A DNA stretch of 64,000 nt. Source: Mitsuaria chitosanitabida ATCC BAA-476 = NBRC 102408. Lineage in GTDB: Bacteria; Pseudomonadota; Gammaproteobacteria; Burkholderiales; Burkholderiaceae_C. Within the stretch, counting starts at the first letter, position 1. Every line of letters begins with the position of its first letter. Shown one piece after another: positions 41,740-50,624 of the stretch. The notes beneath the pieces were generated by a model. It was not told the origin of the DNA. It searched no databases and saw only the letters and a program-made list of their open reading frames with translations. The stretch is from contig NZ_BCYP01000006.1 of NCBI RefSeq assembly GCF_001598255.1, positions 336,557 through 400,556 of the forward strand, in the 5' to 3' direction. A program made the position numbers and the translations under genes.

Positions 41740-43243
41740 ACCTCGACCGGCCGCCGGGCCCGCCGTCCGGGCCGACTCCGGATCGGACGCGATGACGGGA
41801 CGGCGAGCGGACGCCGGCGCCCGGCCCGAACCGCGCGTGATCCGCCTCTACGAGGCCGAGGCCAAGATCTATCCCCGCGCGGTGCACGGCTGGTTCGCCG
41901 TGTGGCGCTGGGTGCTGGTGTGGGCGACGCAGGCGCTGTTCTACGGACTGCCCTGGCTGAACTGGAACGGCCGTCAGGCGGTGCTGTTCGACCTGGACGC
42001 GCGGCGCTTCCTCATCTTCGACCTCATCCTGTATCCGCAGGACTTCATCTACCTGACCGCGCTGCTGGTGGTCTCGGCCTTCGGGCTGTTCTTCTTCACG
42101 GCGGTGGCGGGCCGACTGTGGTGCGGCTACGCCTGCCCGCAGACCGTCTACACCGAGATCTTCCTGTGGATCGAGCGCCGCATCGAGGGAGACCGCGCCG
42201 CGCGCATCCGGCTGGACAAGTCCGGGTGGGGCGCCGAGAAGCTGCTGCGCAAGGGCGGCAAGCACGCGGCCTGGATCGCGGTGTCGCTGTGGACGGGGTT
42301 CACCTTCGTCGGCTACTTCGAGCCCATCCGCGCGCTGGGGCAGGGCGTGCTGGGCGGGGCGCTCGGCGGCTGGGAGATCTTCTGGGTCCTGTTCTACGGC
42401 TTCGCGACCTACGGCAACGCGGGCTACCTGCGCGAGCAGGTCTGCAAGTACATGTGCCCGTACGCCCGCTTCCAGAGCGCGATGTTCGACAAGGACACGC
42501 TGATCATCAGCTACGACGCGGCGCGCGGCGACCCGCGCGGTCCGCGCTCGAAGAAGGTGGATCCTGCGATGGCGGGCCTGGGGTCCTGCGTGGACTGCGC
42601 CCAGTGCGTGCACGTCTGCCCGACCGGCATCGACATCCGCCAGGGCCTGCAGTACGAATGCATCGGCTGCGCCGCCTGCATCGACGTCTGCAACGACGTG
42701 ATGGACAAGTTCGGCTACGAGCGCGGCCTGATCCGCTACGCGACGCAGAACGGCATCGACAAGCGCTGGACCGCGGCCCAGCAATGGCGGCGCGTGCTGC
42801 GGCCACGGGTGCTGATCTACGGCGCGATCCTGATGGCCGTGTCGACGGCGCTGGTCTGGAGCCTGGCGATGCGCATGCCCTTCAAGGTCGACGTGGTGCG
42901 CGACCGGGCGACGCTGGCGCGGCAGATCGAGGATGGCGTGGTCGAGAACCTCTATCGCCTGCAGCTGATGAACGCCGCCGAATCGACCCAGCGCTTCCGG
43001 CTGGACGTGACGGGCATCGACGGCCTGACGGTCGGCTCGCCGCGCGGCACCTTGACGCTGGCGCCCGCGGAGGCGCGCTGGATCACCGTGTCCCTGCGCC
43101 TGTCGCCCGAGGCCGCCGCGCGAGCCGGTGGCGGCGTGCATCCGATGCACTTCCGCATCGAGCGTCTGGCGGCGGACGGCAACGGCGGGGTCGTCGCGGA
43201 TCGGTCGCTGCTCGAGAAGTCGACCTTCGTCGTCCCGCGTTGA
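41726..43243 (+). CDS. ccoG: cytochrome c oxidase accessory protein CcoG
   Basis: 505 residues; reduces Cu(II) for cbb3 assembly in related bacteria. It has several membrane helices, CGYACPQTVYTEIF near residue 130, and a ferredoxin domain with CVDCAQCVHVCPTG and CIGCAACIDVCND, enough for two 4Fe-4S clusters. The C-terminal periplasmic domain is Ig-like (NLYRLQLMNAAESTQRFRLD). Starts within the end of ccoP. Confidence 0.95.
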   Translation: MTVPEPRPAAGPAVRADSGSDAMTGRRADAGARPEPRVIRLYEAEAKIYPRAVHGWFAVWRWVLVWATQALFYGLPWLNWNGRQAVLFDLDARRFLIFDLILYPQDFIYLTALLVVSAFGLFFFTAVAGRLWCGYACPQTVYTEIFLWIERRIEGDRAARIRLDKSGWGAEKLLRKGGKHAAWIAVSLWTGFTFVGYFEPIRALGQGVLGGALGGWEIFWVLFYGFATYGNAGYLREQVCKYMCPYARFQSAMFDKDTLIISYDAARGDPRGPRSKKVDPAMAGLGSCVDCAQCVHVCPTGIDIRQGLQYECIGCAACIDVCNDVMDKFGYERGLIRYATQNGIDKRWTAAQQWRRVLRPRVLIYGAILMAVSTALVWSLAMRMPFKVDVVRDRATLARQIEDGVVENLYRLQLMNAAESTQRFRLDVTGIDGLTVGSPRGTLTLAPAEARWITVSLRLSPEAAARAGGGVHPMHFRIERLAADGNGGVVADRSLLEKSTFVVPR

Positions 43244-43283
43244 CCGCGCATGACCTGACCCCCGAGTTCTCCAAGGAGCTGAC

Positions 43284-43574
43284 ATGACCACGACCTTCAC
43301 GCGCCGCGCCGGCGCGGACCTGCCGAGCAGCGGCCCCTGGTGGCGGCACCCGATGATGTGGCTGGTGCTGGGCGGGCCGGCCATCGTGGTGGTCGCCAGC
43401 ATGGCGACGCTGACGCTGGCGGTGACGCACCCGGATCCGGTCGTCGAGCATCGCGGCTCGGACGGCAGCGTCCGACAGGCCGCGGAGGAGGCCGGCGAGG
43501 AGGCGGGCACCGCCGCGCACCAGCCCGCGATGAAGGCCCGCAACCACGCGGCCACGGGCGGTCAGGCCCGCTGA
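43284..43574 (+). CDS. short FixH/CcoH-like protein
   Basis: 96 residues: WWRHPMMWLVLGGPAIVVVASMATLTLAV is one membrane helix preceded by the WWRxPxMW motif usual at the N-terminus of FixH-like proteins of Burkholderiales. The remaining periplasmic part is short and Ala/Glu/His-rich, without the larger domain of rhizobial FixH. Last gene of the cco operon; it ends two bases from the stop codon of the convergent fnr gene. Confidence 0.8.
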   Translation: MTTTFTRRAGADLPSSGPWWRHPMMWLVLGGPAIVVVASMATLTLAVTHPDPVVEHRGSDGSVRQAAEEAGEEAGTAAHQPAMKARNHAATGGQAR

Positions 43575-43576
43575 GC

Positions 43577-44323
43577 CTAGGCGGCCTGCCGCATCAGCTG
43601 CGACAGCTGGCGTTGCTTGAGCAATCGCACCTCGCGGGCGCGGATCTCGAGCATTCCTTCGTCCTGCAGCCGTGACAGCGTGCGGCTGACCGTCTCCAGC
43701 GTCAGGCCGAGGTAGCTGCCGATCTCCTCGCGCGTCATCCGCAGCACGACGCTGGACGACGAGAAGCCACGCGCCTGCAGGCGACGCAACAGGTCCATCA
43801 GGAAGGACACGACGCGTTGCTCGGCGCGCATCGCGCCGAGCATCAGCAGCACGCCTTGCTCGCGCACGATCTCGCGGCTCATCAGGCGGTGGAACTGCTG
43901 CTGCAGGCGATCGAAGTCGCGGGACAGCTCGTCCAGCCGCGCATAGGGCACGACGCAGACCTGGGAGTCCTCCAGCGCCACGGCGGTGCAGGCGTGGGTG
44001 CCGTCGCTGATGCCGTCCAGGCCGAGCAGCTCGGCCGCCATCTGGAAGCCGATGACCTGGTCGCGGCCGTCCTCGGCGACGGCCGAGGTCTTGAAGAAGC
44101 CGGTGCGCACGACATGGAGCGCCTCGAAGGGCTCGCCGGCGCGGAACAGCACCGTGTTGCGCGGCACGACGCGTCGGCCCTGGACCAGGCGCTCGAGCTG
44201 CTCGGTCTCGGCCGGCGCCAGGCCGGTGGGCAGACACAGGTGACGCAGGCAGCAGCTCGAGCAGGCGACCTTGAAAGGCTCGAGCCGCGGGAAGGCGGGT
44301 GGGGGCAGGGTGGTTCTCGCCAT
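43577..44323 (-). CDS. fnr: Fnr-type oxygen-sensing transcription regulator
   Basis: 248 residues from the ATG at 44323. Cluster ligands match Fnr: C21-x2-C24-x5-C30 (ACSSCCLRHLC) plus C112 in THACTAVAL, so a 4Fe-4S cluster is likely. The cyclic-nucleotide-fold domain is followed by a helix-turn-helix with TREEIGSYLGLTLETVSRTLSRL; the E-x2-SR recognition residues are those that read TTGAT half-sites. It is placed between the cco operon and divergent hemN, both probable targets. Confidence 0.95.
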   Translation of the reverse strand: MARTTLPPPAFPRLEPFKVACSSCCLRHLCLPTGLAPAETEQLERLVQGRRVVPRNTVLFRAGEPFEALHVVRTGFFKTSAVAEDGRDQVIGFQMAAELLGLDGISDGTHACTAVALEDSQVCVVPYARLDELSRDFDRLQQQFHRLMSREIVREQGVLLMLGAMRAEQRVVSFLMDLLRRLQARGFSSSSVVLRMTREEIGSYLGLTLETVSRTLSRLQDEGMLEIRAREVRLLKQRQLSQLMRQAA

Positions 44324-44475
44324 GGATGCGGCGCGGGGCGGGCGCGGGTCGGAGTGGGCGGAACAGCGGATCGAGGCCTCGACCGGACGGAGCGGTCCAG
44401 GCGCGGGAGCGGCTGCGGGGCGGTGGGTGGCGTGGGGAGAGCGGCGGATTCTTCGCCGCGCGATGGGCGCCGGCA

Positions 44476-44489
44476 ATGACATCAATCAA
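44476..44489. promoter_or_regulatory. candidate FNR box between fnr and hemN
   Basis: ATGACATCAATCAA differs from TTGAY-N4-RTCAA at one base. It lies 36 bases before the hemN ATG and 152 bases before the fnr start. The spacing is too short for class II activation of hemN unless its leader is almost absent, so autoregulation of fnr or repression is equally possible. Confidence 0.5.
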
Positions 44490-44525
44490 TGACCAATTGC
44501 CAACAAAGGGTGAGGATCCCGTCCC

Positions 44526-45974
44526 ATGAGAGCCGACCCGACCCCATGGGATCACGCCATCCCGGACCCCGAGCTGCTGCGCCGTTTCGATGTCGCCGGC
44601 CCGCGCTACACGTCCTACCCGACCGCGGACCGTTTCCATGGCGGTCATGATGCCGTCGCCGCCAGCGAGGCGCTGGCCTTGCGCGCGTTCGGCCCGTCCG
44701 CCACGCAGCCGCTGTCGGTCTACGTGCACATCCCGTTCTGCGAGTCGGTCTGCTACTACTGCGCCTGCAACAAGGTCGTCACGCGCCATCACGAGCGCGC
44801 CGCGGACTACCTGAAGGCGCTGGAGACCGAGATGGGCCTGGTGCTGCGCCAGATGGGCGAGCGGCCGGTGGTGTCTCAATTGCATTTCGGCGGCGGCACG
44901 CCGACCTTCCTGTGCGACGCGGAGCTCTCCAGCCTGATGGCGATGCTGCACAAGCACTTCCGCATCGCCGCGGACGCCGAGGTCTCGATCGAGGTGGATC
45001 CCCGCACCATCGACGTCCAGCGCCTGCGCCACCTGCGCTCGCTGGGCATCAACCGGCTCAGCTACGGCGTGCAGGACTTCGATCCGGCGGTGCAGAAGGC
45101 CGTGCACCGCGAGCAGAGCGTGGAGAGTGTCGCGGCCCTGATGGGCGCCGCGCGCGAGATGGGCTTCCGCTCCATCAACGTGGACCTGATCTACGGCCTG
45201 CCGCTGCAGACGCCGACCTCCTTCGCGCGGACCATCGAGCAGGTGGCCACGCTGCGTCCCGATCGCGTCGCGCTGTACGGCTACGCGCATCTGCCGCACC
45301 GCTTCAAGCCGCAGCGCCGCATCGAGGCCAGCGCGCTGCCGGTGGCCTCGGACAAGCTGCGCATGCTGTCCGGCGCGATCGCGGGCTTCATCGCGCGTGG
45401 CTACAGCTACATCGGCATGGACCACTTCGCGCTGTCCTCCGATCCGCTGGCCGTCGCGAAGCGGGAAGGGCGGCTGCATCGGAACTTCCAGGGCTACAGC
45501 ACGCAGCCGGACTGCGACCTCATCGCGCTGGGCGTGTCGGCGATCTCCAAGGTCGGGCCCAGCTTCTCGCAGAACCTCAAGACCCTCCCCGAGTATTACG
45601 CCGCCCTGCGCGAGGGCCGGCTGCCGGTCGAGCGCGGTCTGAAGCTGGATCAGGACGACCTCGTGCGCCGCGACGCGATCATGGCGCTGATGTGCCAGGG
45701 CCGGCTGGAGTTCGATCCGATCGAGCGCTCGCACGGCGTGCTGGTGACGGACTACTTCGCCCCGGAACTGGATCGCCTGCGCCAGATGGCGGCGGACGGT
45801 CTCGTGACGCTGGAACCCCGGGCGGTGCAGGTGACGCCGACCGGCTGGTTCTTCGTACGGGCGGTGGCGATGGTCTTCGACCGCTATCTCAAGCGCGAGC
45901 CCGTCGCCTCGGCGTCGGCCGGAGGCGCGTCCGAGGCGCCGTCGGCGCCGGTGCGCTTCTCCCGCATCCTCTGA
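44526..45974 (+). CDS. hemN: oxygen-independent coproporphyrinogen III oxidase
   Basis: 482 residues, radical SAM enzyme for anaerobic haem synthesis. The cluster motif CESVCYYCACNK places Cys at 72, 76 and 79 (C-x3-C-x2-C). YTSYPTADRF, HFGGGTPTFL and YGLPLQTPTSF are HemN signatures rather than those of HemW. It would supply haem for the cbb3 oxidase under low oxygen. Ends 25 bases before the next gene. Confidence 0.96.
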   Translation: MRADPTPWDHAIPDPELLRRFDVAGPRYTSYPTADRFHGGHDAVAASEALALRAFGPSATQPLSVYVHIPFCESVCYYCACNKVVTRHHERAADYLKALETEMGLVLRQMGERPVVSQLHFGGGTPTFLCDAELSSLMAMLHKHFRIAADAEVSIEVDPRTIDVQRLRHLRSLGINRLSYGVQDFDPAVQKAVHREQSVESVAALMGAAREMGFRSINVDLIYGLPLQTPTSFARTIEQVATLRPDRVALYGYAHLPHRFKPQRRIEASALPVASDKLRMLSGAIAGFIARGYSYIGMDHFALSSDPLAVAKREGRLHRNFQGYSTQPDCDLIALGVSAISKVGPSFSQNLKTLPEYYAALREGRLPVERGLKLDQDDLVRRDAIMALMCQGRLEFDPIERSHGVLVTDYFAPELDRLRQMAADGLVTLEPRAVQVTPTGWFFVRAVAMVFDRYLKREPVASASAGGASEAPSAPVRFSRIL

Positions 45975-45999
45975 CCTGGATTGACGACGAGGCGCTGCG

Positions 46000-46815
46000 A
46001 TGCTCGATGCCGCCCTGGCCGGGTCCGCGTTCCTCATGGGCGTCGCGGGCAGCCTGCATTGCGCGGCGATGTGCGTCGCGCCCTGCGCCGCGGTCACCGG
46101 CGGACGGCGCGACGGGACGCTCGCCTTCCAGGCGGGGCGACTGATCGGGTACGCGGCCGGCGGTGCCGTGGTCGCGGCGAGCGTGGGCGGTCTGCTGCGC
46201 TGGGAGTCGGCGGCCGGCTGGCTGCGGCAGGTGTGGCTGGCGATGCATCTGGCGGTGCTGGCGCTCGGACTGGTGCTCGCTTGGCGGGCGGAGCAGCCGC
46301 TCTGGTGGCGCCGGCTGTGGGCCTCTCGCTCGCCGACCTCGCTCGGTGTGCCGGCGGCGGCGCTGACGGGGGGCGGTGTCGCCTGGGCCACCTCGGGGCC
46401 GTCGACGGGGCAAGGCTCGGAATCGAAGCTCGGGCGATCGACGGCGCGCCTGGCGGGCGCGCTCGGGGCGGGGCTGGCCTGGCTGGCCTGGCCCTGCGGG
46501 CTCCTTCAATCGGCCCTGATGACGGCGGCGCTGGCCAACGGTCCCTGGCAGGGCGCGGGGGTGATGGCGGCCTTCGCGGTCGGCTCGTCGCCGGGACTGC
46601 TGGCCGGGCCGTGGCTGCTGGCGCGGCTCGGGCGGCTGGGCCGGACGGACGGGGCGAGCGGTCATACCCCTGCTGCCGACGCGGCCGGCCTGGGCGCGGC
46701 GGGCGGCGCCGGTGTGCGATGGGCGACGCGTCTGTCGGGGGGGCTGTTGGCCGCGGGGGCCTTGTGGGCCCTGGGTCATGGCGTCTGGGCGCAGGTCCGC
46801 GCGTATTGCGGCTGA
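46000..46815 (+). CDS. TauE/SafE-like (UreH domain) membrane protein of the cbb3 region
   Basis: 271 residues, mostly hydrophobic, with about six membrane helices. The N-terminus GSAFLMGVAGSLHCAAMCVAPCAAVTGG has the G-x2-HCxxMC pattern of the UreH/SafE-like family usually found next to cbb3 genes; the Cys and His may handle copper. It probably works in oxidase maturation or metal export, which is inference from the neighbours. It follows hemN as a likely operon. Confidence 0.85.
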   Translation: MLDAALAGSAFLMGVAGSLHCAAMCVAPCAAVTGGRRDGTLAFQAGRLIGYAAGGAVVAASVGGLLRWESAAGWLRQVWLAMHLAVLALGLVLAWRAEQPLWWRRLWASRSPTSLGVPAAALTGGGVAWATSGPSTGQGSESKLGRSTARLAGALGAGLAWLAWPCGLLQSALMTAALANGPWQGAGVMAAFAVGSSPGLLAGPWLLARLGRLGRTDGASGHTPAADAAGLGAAGGAGVRWATRLSGGLLAAGALWALGHGVWAQVRAYCG

Positions 46816-46923
46816 GCCGGTGTGGCGGCCTTGCCCGCGATCAGCCGCTTGAAAGTTTCGCTGTCATAGAATCGGCGCTTCCGGTTTACCCCACCCATCC
46901 ACGCGATTCGCGGAGACGACTCC

Positions 46924-48177
46924 ATGTACCAGCACATCAAGGTGCCCGAGGGCGGCCAGAAGATCACGGTCAATGCCGACTTCTCGCTCAACGTTCCGAA
47001 CAACCCGATCATTCCTTACATCGAGGGTGACGGCACCGGCTTCGACATCACCCCGGTGATGATCAAGGTGGTGGACGCGGCCGTGGCCAAGGCCTACGGC
47101 GGCGCCAAGAAGATCCACTGGATGGAGATCTACGCCGGCGAGAAGTCGACGAAGGTCTACGGCCCCGACGTGTGGCTGCCCGAAGAGACGCTGCAGGTCC
47201 TGAAGGACTACGTGGTCTCGATCAAGGGCCCGCTGACGACGCCGGTCGGCGGCGGCATCCGCTCGCTGAACGTCGCGCTGCGTCAGGAACTGGACCTGTA
47301 CGTCTGCCTGCGCCCCGTGCGCTGGTTCGAAGGCGTCCCGTCGCCGGTCAAGGAACCGCACAAGACCGACATGGTCATCTTCCGCGAGAACTCGGAAGAC
47401 ATCTACGCCGGCATCGAATTCGAAGCCCAGAGCGACAAGGCCAAGAAGCTGATCAAGTTCCTGCAAGAGGAATTCGGCGTCAAGAAGATCCGCTTCCCGG
47501 AAACCTCGGGCATCGGCGTCAAGCCGGTGTCGAAGGAAGGCACGGAGCGTCTGGTCCGCAAGGCCATCCAGTACGCGATCGACAATGACAAGCCCAGCGT
47601 CACGATCGTGCACAAGGGCAACATCATGAAGTTCACCGAAGGTGGCTTCCGTGACTGGGCCTACGCCCTGGCCCAGAAGGAATTCGGCGCCGAGCTGATC
47701 GACGGCGGCCCGTGGTGCAAGTTCAAGAACCCGAAGACCGGCAAGGACATCGTGGTCAAGGACAGCATCGCCGACGCGTTCCTGCAGCAGATCCTGCTGC
47801 GCCCGGCCGAGTACTCGGTCGTCGCGACGCTGAACCTGAACGGCGACTACATCTCCGACGCGCTGGCGGCTCAAGTCGGCGGCATCGGCATCGCCCCGGG
47901 CGCGAACCTGAGCGACTCCGTCGCCATGTTCGAAGCCACCCACGGCACGGCCCCGAAGTACGCTGGCAAGGACTACGTGAACCCCGGTTCCGAGATCCTG
48001 TCCGCTGAAATGATGCTGCGTCACATGGGCTGGACCGAAGCGGCCGACCTGATCATCTCGTCGATCGAGAAGTCGATCCTGTCGAAGAAGGTCACGTACG
48101 ACTTCGCCCGCCTGCTGGACGGCGCGACCCAAGTGTCGTGCTCCGGCTTCGGTCAGGTGATGATCGAGAACATGTGA
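46924..48177 (+). CDS. icd: isocitrate dehydrogenase (NADP+)
   Basis: 417 residues, E. coli-type homodimeric enzyme of the citric acid cycle. The phosphorylatable Ser site is in [13 protein letters not shown]; substrate and metal residues appear in [18 protein letters not shown] and [30 protein letters not shown] includes the NADP-specific Lys/Tyr region. No readable promoter beyond a TAGAAT box at 46867-46872. A clear terminator follows. Confidence 0.97.
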   Translation: MYQHIKVPEGGQKITVNADFSLNVPNNPIIPYIEGDGTGFDITPVMIKVVDAAVAKAYGGAKKIHWMEIYAGEKSTKVYGPDVWLPEETLQVLKDYVVSIKGPLTTPVGGGIRSLNVALRQELDLYVCLRPVRWFEGVPSPVKEPHKTDMVIFRENSEDIYAGIEFEAQSDKAKKLIKFLQEEFGVKKIRFPETSGIGVKPVSKEGTERLVRKAIQYAIDNDKPSVTIVHKGNIMKFTEGGFRDWAYALAQKEFGAELIDGGPWCKFKNPKTGKDIVVKDSIADAFLQQILLRPAEYSVVATLNLNGDYISDALAAQVGGIGIAPGANLSDSVAMFEATHGTAPKYAGKDYVNPGSEILSAEMMLRHMGWTEAADLIISSIEKSILSKKVTYDFARLLDGATQVSCSGFGQVMIENM

Positions 48178-48210
48178 GCTCACACCCGGCCTTGAGCCGG
48201 GTTGACAGCG

Positions 48211-48246
48211 AAACCCCAGCGCGACGCGTCGCCTGGGGTTTTTTCG
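48211..48246 (+). terminator. terminator of icd
   Basis: Stem AAACCCCAG/CTGGGGTTT with a GC-rich palindromic loop (GCGACGCGTCGC), then TTTTCGTTT. Confidence 0.9.
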
Positions 48247-48380
48247 TTTCTGGTGCAGAAGGCTGAGGGGGTGCGGCCGATTCGCGCGGCTCCAGTGCGC
48301 CTGGGTCAAGAGCGGGGCGAACCCGCAAGGGCTCTCGGCCACCACGGTAGGTGTTCATTCAAAGGAAAAGGAGAGCACCA

Positions 48381-48887
48381 ATGACACCGAGGCCCTGCGG
48401 GAGCTGCAAGATGCCCATCTCGACCGACGCGAAAGCCTGTCCCCACTGCGGGACGAGACCCCCGTCGACCTCCCGGCGCGACTTGCTTTGCGGACTTGTC
48501 GCGATCGTCATCATGGGCGCGATTGCCGTGAAGGCGTGTGGGTCGAATGACGCCGATGCCGCCAACGTGAAGGACGAAGCCACCTGCCGAAAGGAACTGG
48601 CGTGCTGGGGGGAGAAGGGCGTGATTGCCGCTGGCGCGTACTGCAAGGACCCCATCGAGCGGCTTGCGAGGCACTCGGTGCGATGGACCGATGGAGTCAT
48701 GGACATGAAGTTCAGCCGATACCGATGGGCCGACGAGCCAAACGGGGCGATCGCATTTGTTGGTGACCGCGCGGAGTTCCAGAATGGCTTCGGTGCGTTC
48801 TCGCCAGTGATCTACACCTGCGTCCTGGCCGCCGATCACAGGACGGTGCTCGATGTCCACGTCATCCCGGGGCGGCTGGAGCACTGA
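48381..48887 (+). CDS. zinc-ribbon membrane-anchored protein of unknown function
   Basis: 168 residues from the ATG at 48381, with AGGAGAG just upstream. The N-terminal zinc ribbon has CGSCK and CPHCG pairs, followed by a membrane helix (LLCGLVAIVIMGAIAVKACG) and an extracytoplasmic domain with several Cys (ATCRKELACWGE, GAYCKDPIE, VIYTCVL). The second half resembles small secreted domains that sense or bind, but I do not recognise it. Codon use is less GC-biased than in neighbours (GCATTTGTTGGT), suggesting later acquisition. Confidence 0.7.
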   Translation: MTPRPCGSCKMPISTDAKACPHCGTRPPSTSRRDLLCGLVAIVIMGAIAVKACGSNDADAANVKDEATCRKELACWGEKGVIAAGAYCKDPIERLARHSVRWTDGVMDMKFSRYRWADEPNGAIAFVGDRAEFQNGFGAFSPVIYTCVLAADHRTVLDVHVIPGRLEH

Positions 48888-48969
48888 CCGGCAATCGCCG
48901 CACGGTCCCTGATGCGTCGAGGCCCTCATACCTTGATCCGCCTCGCGGCATTCTCGATTCCGATGATGC

Positions 48970-49599
48970 TCAGCGCGCCAGCGGATTCGGCGTCGGTTCG
49001 GCGACCTTGCTCAGCAGGTTGCGGTCGGTGTGGTGGAAGGGCTCGGCCTGGCCGTGGATGGCGAGCACCGTGTCCTCCTCGTAGCCCCAGGTCCCCTCGG
49101 CGTTGAAGCTGACCTTGATCCGGAACTCGGTCGTCTTGAACGCGTGTAGCAGGAAGGGGCTGGAGCAGATGCCCCAGTCGTCCAGGCCTTGCGTGGCGAC
49201 CAGCTCGAAGCTGTCGGCGTCCGGATCGACCTGGCCGGCGGCCATCGCGGTCATGCCGCGCGGGATCGTCAAGGTGTGCATCACCGTGCGGGTCGCCGGC
49301 TCCCAGAGCCAGAAGCCGACCTGCTCGTGGTAGGTCTTCACCAGCCCGGGCTTGGTGATGTGGGTGAAGTAGCGCAGCCCGTAGAGCAGCTGCGGGCCGT
49401 TGGTCACCGGGTCGATGGGCTGCAGCTCGCAGCGCTCGACGAAGGCCTGCTTGCGCGGGCCGTCGGCCTTGGGCTTGACGTCCAGGCCGCGCTGGCCCTC
49501 CCAGATCCCGGCCATCCGCGTCAGCGGTCCCAGGTTGGCCAGGGTGTGGACGTCGACGGGTGACGGCTCGGTGTAGATGTCGTCCGAAAAACTCTGCAT
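48970..49599 (-). CDS. nitrobindin-like heme-binding beta-barrel protein
   Basis: 209 residues. LGPLTRMAGIWEGQRGLDVKP starts a small beta-barrel (FABP-like, THAP4/nitrobindin family), with YHEQVGFWLWEPATRTVMHTLTIPRG in the middle and His in PFHHTDRNLL near the end. The GxWxG motif matches; the canonical C-terminal haem-ligand His is not certain, so haem binding is inferred. Starts just upstream of the csp terminator. Confidence 0.75.
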   Translation of the reverse strand: MQSFSDDIYTEPSPVDVHTLANLGPLTRMAGIWEGQRGLDVKPKADGPRKQAFVERCELQPIDPVTNGPQLLYGLRYFTHITKPGLVKTYHEQVGFWLWEPATRTVMHTLTIPRGMTAMAAGQVDPDADSFELVATQGLDDWGICSSPFLLHAFKTTEFRIKVSFNAEGTWGYEEDTVLAIHGQAEPFHHTDRNLLSKVAEPTPNPLAR

Positions 49600-49634
49600 G
49601 AACTTCTTCCTCTCGATTGAGGAGGCGGCGAAAG

Positions 49635-49663
49635 CAAAAAGGCCCGCGTGAGCGGGCCTTCCT
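49635..49663 (-). terminator. terminator of the cold-shock gene
   Basis: AAGGCCCGC/GCGGGCCTT stem, with a run of A on the left that gives a T tail on the minus strand. It lies 54 bases after the csp stop codon. Confidence 0.85.
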
Positions 49664-49716
49664 CGCCAAACCCGCGCGGGCGGGTCTGGGGTCCTCAGCG
49701 AACGTCCTTCAGCGGA

Positions 49717-50013
49717 TCAAGCCGCGGCAGCCTGCTGCTGCCCGGCCAGCGCGTCCGCCATCATCGGCAGACCCACCGGAGCGGTCAGCTCGTCGCCACC
49801 TTCCGCGCCCTCGACGGGGCGGATGTTCTGAGCCAGCTGACCCTTGGGGCCCTGGACCAGTTCGTAGGTGACCTTGCCGCCCTGCTTGAGCGTGCGGAAG
49901 CCTTCCATCTGAATGGCCGAGAAGTGCGCGAAGACGTCGCCCCCCCCGTGTTCGGGTTCAATAAAGCCAAACCCCTTGGCATCGTTGAACCACTTGACCG
50001 TGCCTGTTGCCAT
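49717..50013 (-). CDS. cold-shock domain protein with C-terminal extension
   Basis: 98 residues from the ATG at 50013 (GGAGAAAAAG upstream). The cold-shock domain fills residues 1-70: [16 protein letters not shown] (RNP1) and DVFAHFSAI (RNP2), ending QLAQNIRP. An extra ~28 residues ([18 protein letters not shown]...QQQAAAA) are not in CspA. Probable RNA chaperone. Divergent from clpS, with a 254-bp region containing its promoter. Confidence 0.93.
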   Translation of the reverse strand: MATGTVKWFNDAKGFGFIEPEHGGGDVFAHFSAIQMEGFRTLKQGGKVTYELVQGPKGQLAQNIRPVEGAEGGDELTAPVGLPMMADALAGQQQAAAA

Positions 50014-50052
50014 CTTTTTCTCCATCCCGGTGTCCTTGTCGCACCGGGGCGG

Positions 50053-50082
50053 ATTCTCAAATCCGTGTCAAGCCAGTGTCAA
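50053..50082 (-). promoter_or_regulatory. promoter of the cold-shock gene
   Basis: On the minus strand, TTGACA (50082-50077), an 18-base spacer and GAGAAT (50058-50053) fit a sigma70 promoter 40 bases before the ATG. A second TTGACA lies 11 bases downstream of the first. Confidence 0.55.
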
Positions 50083-50267
50083 TTGAGGAACTCCCCGGGG
50101 TCGGGCGTCGCGAAGGTGCCAAACTTGCGCAGTCCGGCGCGGGAAATCCCGGAATTCACCGGGTGATCGCCCCGGATTTCAACCGGCCGAATCCATCGCC
50201 GCAACAGCCTTGATAGGCTGTCGGCTGGCCCCATGTGGGGAGCTCCCGCTGTTTATAGAATCGGTTC

Positions 50268-50624
50268 ATGTCCTTGCTTTCCCAACAATCCCCAGCGGGT
50301 CCCGGGGAGCCTCAGGTTCCGGACGATGGTGGCGCGTCCACCACGCTGGAGCGTGTCGCTCAGAAGACCGAGCCGCCGCGCCTGTATCAGGTGCTGATGC
50401 TCAACGACGACTTCACGCCGATGGAGTTCGTGGTGATGGTCTTGCAGGAGTACTTCCGCCATGACCTGGATACGGCCACCCAGATCATGTTGAAGATCCA
50501 TCACGACGGTCGCGGCGTCTGCGGTGTATTCACCAAGGACGTGGCGGCCACCAAGGTCGAAATGGTCCTGGCGGCCGCAAGGCGCGCCGGACATCCTTTG
50601 CAGTGCATTATGGAGGCCGCATGA
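50268..50624 (+). CDS. clpS: ATP-dependent Clp protease adaptor ClpS
   Basis: 118 residues. Delivers N-degron substrates to ClpAP. A disordered N-terminus precedes the core [21 protein letters not shown] (Asn-Asp-Asp binds the substrate amino terminus) and a helix with [22 protein letters not shown] just before the start may be a -10, which would give a near-leaderless transcript. The stop overlaps clpA as ATGA. Confidence 0.96.
   Translation: MSLLSQQSPAGPGEPQVPDDGGASTTLERVAQKTEPPRLYQVLMLNDDFTPMEFVVMVLQEYFRHDLDTATQIMLKIHHDGRGVCGVFTKDVAATKVEMVLAAARRAGHPLQCIMEAA

Noticed and set aside
43083..46391. 1100-codon minus-strand frame across ccoG, fnr and hemN
   Set aside because: It crosses three genes with firm homology and resembles no protein; only the shifted fnr frame is real there.
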